Positions 5,883-9,889 of a stretch of 9,889 bases of DNA are shown here, one piece after another. Position numbers and translations under genes: made by a program. Position 1 is the first letter of the stretch. Every line of letters begins with the position of its first letter. The stretch is from Enterobacteriaceae bacterium UBA3516 (GTDB lineage: Bacteria; Pseudomonadota; Gammaproteobacteria; Enterobacterales; Enterobacteriaceae). A model generated the notes under the pieces. That model did no database searches and was not told the DNA's origin. It saw nothing but the letters and a program-made list of their open reading frames with translations. The stretch lies in assembly GCA_002377245.1 (NCBI GenBank), contig DFPL01000316.1:1512-11400 (forward strand), given 5' to 3'.

Positions 5883-6380
5883 TTATCCTGCGACGTCCAG
5901 AAAGAATTTTTTATAATCGGTGTGTTCGAGAACGTTTTGCAGGTGTGAAACCAGCTCACGCAGACCACGTTCATCGTCAATGGCAAAGCGCGAAAACTCG
6001 ACGCTGTCGATATCCAGAACCCCAATAATTTTATTATTTACCGTAATCGGTAACACAATTTCAGAATTACTGGCTGCATCACAGGCAATGTGCCCATCAA
6101 ACTGATGCACATCTTCTACCCGCTGGACGCTGTTTTGCGCGACTGCCGTCCCACACACGCCGCGGCCCACCGGGATTCGAACACAGGCGAGTTTTCCCTG
6201 AAACGGCCCCAGAACCAGCGTTTCACCTTCGAGAAGATAAAAACCGGCCCAGTTCACCCCACTCAGTCGTTCAAACAGCAACGCGCTGGTATTCGCGAGT
6301 GTCGCTAAAAAACTGGTTTCACCTGCCATTAATGCCTGAAAGTCACGGTTTAGATCCGCGTAAAATTCTGTTTTGTTCAT
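5883..6380 (-). CDS. msrC: MsrC, free methionine-(R)-sulfoxide reductase (GAF domain)
   Basis: The 165-residue product is a single GAF-type domain of the fRMsr family (formerly YebR). It reduces free L-methionine-(R)-sulfoxide to methionine in the cytoplasm using thioredoxin-type electron donors. The three functional cysteines are Cys66 in KLACVRIP, Cys76 in GRGVCGTAV and Cys100 in GHIACDAASNSEI. They correspond to Cys84, Cys94 and Cys118 in the older, 18-residue-longer E. coli numbering. The start at 6380 (MNKTEFYADLNRDFQ) agrees with the shorter family annotation. The frame is open upstream, but the stretch corresponding to the extra 18 residues offers no ATG or GTG here. The ribosome site is weak (GGAAA directly before the ATG). 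The gene is divergent from letA and lies upstream of proQ on the same strand, with the proQ promoter in between. Confidence 0.96.
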   Translation of the reverse strand: MNKTEFYADLNRDFQALMAGETSFLATLANTSALLFERLSGVNWAGFYLLEGETLVLGPFQGKLACVRIPVGRGVCGTAVAQNSVQRVEDVHQFDGHIACDAASNSEIVLPITVNNKIIGVLDIDSVEFSRFAIDDERGLRELVSHLQNVLEHTDYKKFFLDVAG

Positions 6381-6513
6381 TTTCCAATCACTTAAAGTCT
6401 TACTTTTGTCTCACCACATGGCCTATTAAAATAAGCATTAAATGCGTTGATGCTCAAGAAGTTCCAATCATGAGTTAATATAGATGCATTCTCGATTTAT
6501 TCATTTGCATGCA

Positions 6514-7797
6514 ATGGCCCTAAAAAACCGACAGATAACGCCTGCTAAAAAAATAGCCGTTCACGCCATAGGCGATGCATTGCCACGCGCACACTATCAG
6601 CGTTGCCCGCAATGCGATACGCTTTTTGCGCTTCCCGTCATGAAATCGCATCAAAGCGCCTTCTGTCCCTGTTGCGATGCCAAAATTCGCGATGGCCGGG
6701 ACTGGTCCCTGACGCGGCTCGCAGCGATGGCAATCACCATGCTGCTATTGATGCCCTTTGCCTGGAGCGAACCTTTGCTCCATCTCTATTTGCTAGGGGT
6801 GCGCATCGATGCGGATTTACTGCAGGGCATCTGGCAGATCGTTGCTCAGGGCGATCCTCTGACCGCAGCCATGGTGCTGTTCTGCGCGGTGGGTGCCCCG
6901 CTCATTCTGGTCGCTGCAATCGCCTATTTGTGGCTGGGTAATATTCTTGGCATGAATCTTCGCCCCATCTTACTGATGCTGGAGAAGCTCAAGGAATGGG
7001 TCATGCTGGATATCTATCTTGTAGGTATTGGTGTGGCTTCCATCAAAGTTCAGGATTACGCTTTTTTACGCCCTGGAATCGGGCTGGTTGCTTTCATCGC
7101 GCTGGTTGTTCTCAGCATTATGACCATCATCCATCTCAACGTAGAACAATTGTGGGAGCGTTTTTACCCTCAGCGCCCGGCTAAGCGACCGGACGAAAAG
7201 CTCCGCGTCTGCCTGGGTTGCCACTTTACGGGCTTTCCCGACCCCAGAGGGCGCTGCCCGCGTTGTCATATTCCGTTACGCCATCGTCGTCGGCAGAGTG
7301 TGCAAAAATGCTGGGCCGCGCTCATCGCCTCCATCATTTTCCTCTTTCCGGCGAACCTGCTGCCCATCTCCGTGGTTTATATTAACGGTGCCCGTCAGCA
7401 GGATACGATCATGTCCGGTATTATCTCTCTGGGCAGCAGCAATATTGCCGTTGCCGCGGTGGTGTTTATTGCCAGTATACTGGTGCCATTTACCAAAGTT
7501 ATCGTGATGTTTACACTGCTGCTTAGCATCCACTTCAAATTCGAGCAGGGATTACGCGCACGCCTCATTTTATTACGTATCGTCACATGGATTGGTCGCT
7601 GGTCCATGCTTGATCTGTTTGTCATCTCATTGACGATGTCATTGATTAATCGCGACCAATTGCTTGCTTTTACTATGGGACCGGCTGCGTTTTATTTCGG
7701 CGCAGCGGTAATATTGACTATTCTTGCTGTGGAATGGCTGGACAGCCGCTTACTTTGGGATGCACATGAGTCAGGAAACCCCCGCTTCGCCGACTGA
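6514..7797 (+). CDS. letA: LetA (YebS), PqiA-like inner-membrane partner of the LetB lipid-transport tunnel
   Basis: The product is 427 residues, as in E. coli YebS/LetA. It has the PqiA-family layout of two similar halves. Each half has a zinc-ribbon-like four-cysteine cluster (Cys31, Cys34, Cys51, Cys54; and Cys233, Cys236, Cys248, Cys251) followed by several membrane helices (about 66-85, 118-142, 164-180 and 188-206; then about 270-290, 312-345, 370-390 and 400-418). LetA works with LetB in moving lipids between inner and outer membrane. The start MALKNRQITPAKK matches the remembered E. coli N-terminus. The frame is also open from an ATG at 6484, which would add ten residues; neither start has a good Shine-Dalgarno. 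letB overlaps the end by 32 bases, indicating one operon with coupled translation. Confidence 0.96.
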   Translation: MALKNRQITPAKKIAVHAIGDALPRAHYQRCPQCDTLFALPVMKSHQSAFCPCCDAKIRDGRDWSLTRLAAMAITMLLLMPFAWSEPLLHLYLLGVRIDADLLQGIWQIVAQGDPLTAAMVLFCAVGAPLILVAAIAYLWLGNILGMNLRPILLMLEKLKEWVMLDIYLVGIGVASIKVQDYAFLRPGIGLVAFIALVVLSIMTIIHLNVEQLWERFYPQRPAKRPDEKLRVCLGCHFTGFPDPRGRCPRCHIPLRHRRRQSVQKCWAALIASIIFLFPANLLPISVVYINGARQQDTIMSGIISLGSSNIAVAAVVFIASILVPFTKVIVMFTLLLSIHFKFEQGLRARLILLRIVTWIGRWSMLDLFVISLTMSLINRDQLLAFTMGPAAFYFGAAVILTILAVEWLDSRLLWDAHESGNPRFAD

Positions 7798-9889
7798 AGC
7801 GCGCATTAAAACCAAACGTCGCATTTCGCCTTTCTGGATTTTGCCGGTTCTTGCGCTGCTCATCGCGGGCTGGCTCATCTGGAACAGTTACGAAGATCGC
7901 GGTAATACCATCACAATTGATTTTATGTCTGCTGACGGTATCGTCGTCGGCCGAACGCCCGTGCGTTATCAGGGGGTAGAAGTTGGCACGGTACAGGATA
8001 TTCGCCTGAGCGAAGATCTGAAAAAAATCGAAGTGCGTGCCAGCATCAAATCCAATATGAAGGATGCGTTACGCAGCGATACGCAGTTCTGGTTAGTGAC
8101 GCCCAAGGCTTCACTGGCGGGCGTCTCCGGCCTTGATGCGCTGGTCGGCGGTAACTACATCGGCATGATGCCGGGTAAAGGTGAGCCACAGGATCATTTT
8201 GCCGCGCTGGATACTCAGCCCAAATATCGCCTTAATAACGGCGAGTTGATGATTCACCTGCACGCCCCTGACCTGGGCTCGTTGAACAGCGGTTCGCTGG
8301 TCTATTTCCGCAAGATCCCGGTTGGCCGTGTTTATGATTATTCCATTAATGCCAACAAACAGGGCGTCACGATCGATGTTTTAATCGAGCGGCGTTTTAC
8401 CAATCTCATTAAAAAGGGCAGCCGCTTCTGGAACGTCTCGGGTGTGGATGCAGATGTCAGTCTCAGCGGTGCGAAGGTGAAGCTTGAGAGTCTGGCGGCG
8501 CTGGTAAACGGTGCGATTGCCTTTGACTCACCGGAAGGCTCTGCTCACGCCAGCCAGGATGATGAATTTGGATTGTATGAAGATCTGGCCCACAGTCAGC
8601 GCGGTGTGCTCGTCAAGCTTGATTTACCGGACGGCCAGGGTCTGAAAGCCGGCTCTACCCCGCTGATGTATCAAGGCCTTGAAGTGGGTGAACTGACCAA
8701 AATCAATCTGGATCCTGGCGGTACGGTGACCGGCGAAATGACGGTGGACCCGAGCGTCGTTAATCTGCTTCGTGATAACACGCGCATAGAAATGCGCAGC
8801 CCCAAGTTGTCATTAAATAATGCCAGCGTCAGTTCATTACTGACCGGCACCACGCTCGAACTGGTGCCGGGTGAAGGCCAACCGCGCAATCACTTTGTCG
8901 TGCTTCCTTCTGATAAAACCCTTCTCCAGGAACCTGGCGTCGTCACGCTGACCCTGAAAGCGCCGGAGAGTTACGGTATCGATGCCGGGCAACCGCTTGT
9001 CCTGCATGGCGTTCAGGTCGGCCAGGTGCTGGAACGCGATCTCACCAGCAAAGGCGTCTCGTTTGCCATCGCCATCGATCCGCAATATCGCGACCTGGTC
9101 AAAGGCGACAGCAAATTTGTGGTTAACAGTCGGGTTGATGTCAAAGTGGGTCTCGATGGGGTCGAATTCCTTGCTGCCAGTGCCAATGAATGGTTGAGCG
9201 GCGGGATCCGCATTTTGCCGGGGACCAAAGGCGACATGAAGCCCGACTACCCGCTATATGCCAAGCTGGATAAAGCGGTAGAGAACAGTCTCAGCGACTT
9301 ACCGACCACGACACTGACGCTGACGGCGGACACCTTGCCTGACGTTCAGGCAGGTTCAGTTGTGCTCTACCGTAAGTTCCAGGTGGGGGAAATCATCACT
9401 GTTCGCCCGCGCGCCAATGCGTTTGATATTGAAGTGCACATTAAACCCGAATATAGCTCACTCCTGACCAACAACAGCGTGTTCTGGGCAGAAGGCGGCG
9501 CGAAAGTTCAGTTGAACGGCAGCGGATTGACCGTGCAGGCCTCACCGTTGTCGCGCGCCATCAAAGGCGCGATCAGCTTTGATAATCTCAGTGGCGCAGG
9601 CGCCAGCGCACGTAAAGGCGACAAGCGCATACTTTACGCGTCTGAAACCACCGCGCGCGCGGTAGGCAGCCAGATAACCCTGCACGCCTTTGATGCAGGC
9701 AAACTCGCCGCCGGGATGCCGATTCGTTATCTGGGCATTGATATTGGCCAGATCTCAAATCTTGAACTAATTACCGATCGCAATGAAGTGCAGGCCACTG
9801 CTGTGTTATACCCGGAATATGTGCGAACTTTCGCCAGGAACGGTACCCGCTTCTCGGTCGTGACACCGCAGATTTCTGCGGCAGGTGTT
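7766..9889 (+). CDS. letB: LetB (YebT), MCE-domain lipid-transport tunnel protein, 3' end beyond window
   Basis: The frame starts at ATG 7766, after GGGA at 7757-7760, and runs 708 codons to the window edge without a stop. E. coli LetB is about 877 residues, so the last MCE domain and C-terminus are missing. A basic N-terminus (KTKRRIS) is followed by one membrane segment (about 20-39), then the periplasmic part. Six MCE repeats can be counted from the recurring motif of the type PVRYQGVEVGTV, near residues 65, 178, 299, 410, 532 and 652, spaced about 113-122. Even-numbered and fifth copies vary the core (VYFRKIPVGRV, VLYRKFQVGEI). In E. coli seven stacked MCE rings of a LetB hexamer form a hydrophobic tunnel spanning the periplasm. 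The overlap with letA by 32 bases in another frame supports coupled expression. E. coli rsmF would be expected downstream. Confidence 0.97.
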   Translation, partial: MSQETPASPTEARIKTKRRISPFWILPVLALLIAGWLIWNSYEDRGNTITIDFMSADGIVVGRTPVRYQGVEVGTVQDIRLSEDLKKIEVRASIKSNMKDALRSDTQFWLVTPKASLAGVSGLDALVGGNYIGMMPGKGEPQDHFAALDTQPKYRLNNGELMIHLHAPDLGSLNSGSLVYFRKIPVGRVYDYSINANKQGVTIDVLIERRFTNLIKKGSRFWNVSGVDADVSLSGAKVKLESLAALVNGAIAFDSPEGSAHASQDDEFGLYEDLAHSQRGVLVKLDLPDGQGLKAGSTPLMYQGLEVGELTKINLDPGGTVTGEMTVDPSVVNLLRDNTRIEMRSPKLSLNNASVSSLLTGTTLELVPGEGQPRNHFVVLPSDKTLLQEPGVVTLTLKAPESYGIDAGQPLVLHGVQVGQVLERDLTSKGVSFAIAIDPQYRDLVKGDSKFVVNSRVDVKVGLDGVEFLAASANEWLSGGIRILPGTKGDMKPDYPLYAKLDKAVENSLSDLPTTTLTLTADTLPDVQAGSVVLYRKFQVGEIITVRPRANAFDIEVHIKPEYSSLLTNNSVFWAEGGAKVQLNGSGLTVQASPLSRAIKGAISFDNLSGAGASARKGDKRILYASETTARAVGSQITLHAFDAGKLAAGMPIRYLGIDIGQISNLELITDRNEVQATAVLYPEYVRTFARNGTRFSVVTPQISAAGV

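Noticed and set aside
7276..7625. Minus-strand frames opposite letA
   Set aside because: They overlap the well-supported LetA membrane region, have unusual composition (many Asn, His, Gly) and have no ribosome sites.
8671..9237. Short frames on both strands within 8671-9237
   Set aside because: All are shadows of letB, which stays open in one frame from 7766 to the window end with six MCE repeats.

Overview
The window is a conserved chromosomal segment of a member of the Enterobacteriaceae. The gene order yebO-mgrB-yobH-kdgR-htpX-prc-proQ-msrC-letA(yebS)-letB(yebT) and the protein sequences, compared from memory, closely follow the corresponding region of Escherichia coli K-12. Some proteins (MgrB, YobH, the ProQ linker) differ enough to suggest another genus of the family, such as an Enterobacter, Klebsiella or Citrobacter relative. 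The genus cannot be fixed from this sequence alone.

Layout. 1-190: start of yebO (minus strand), cut by the window edge. 265-408: mgrB (minus), the small PhoQ inhibitor. 566-805: yobH (plus), divergent from mgrB. 811-838: a symmetrical terminator shared by yobH and the convergent kdgR (842-1633, minus), the IclR-family repressor of pectin and ketodeoxygluconate catabolism. 1634-1956: a 323-base gap with a kdgR promoter and a strong terminator but no convincing gene; E. coli K-12 carries the transporter gene yebQ here. 1957-2838: htpX (minus), an inner-membrane zinc protease with a heat-shock-type promoter. 3032-5080: prc (minus), a periplasmic tail-specific protease. 5100-5786: proQ (minus), an RNA chaperone 19 bases upstream of prc and probably in one transcript with it. 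5883-6380: msrC (minus), a free methionine-(R)-sulfoxide reductase. 6514-7797 and 7766-9889: letA and letB (plus), which overlap; letB runs off the window without a stop.

Functionally this is mostly an envelope-homeostasis neighbourhood. MgrB damps PhoQ signalling, HtpX removes damaged membrane proteins, Prc trims periplasmic proteins, and LetA/LetB form an inner-membrane-anchored lipid-transport tunnel. ProQ, MsrC and KdgR add RNA regulation, oxidative repair and sugar-acid regulation.

I found no mobile element, CRISPR array, RNA gene or undescribed multi-gene system. The most interesting signals are regulatory: a perfect 18-base palindrome around the proQ -10 box, inverted repeats over the htpX and kdgR promoters, and the gap where yebQ would be expected. 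All similarity statements come from recalled family knowledge, not from a database search.
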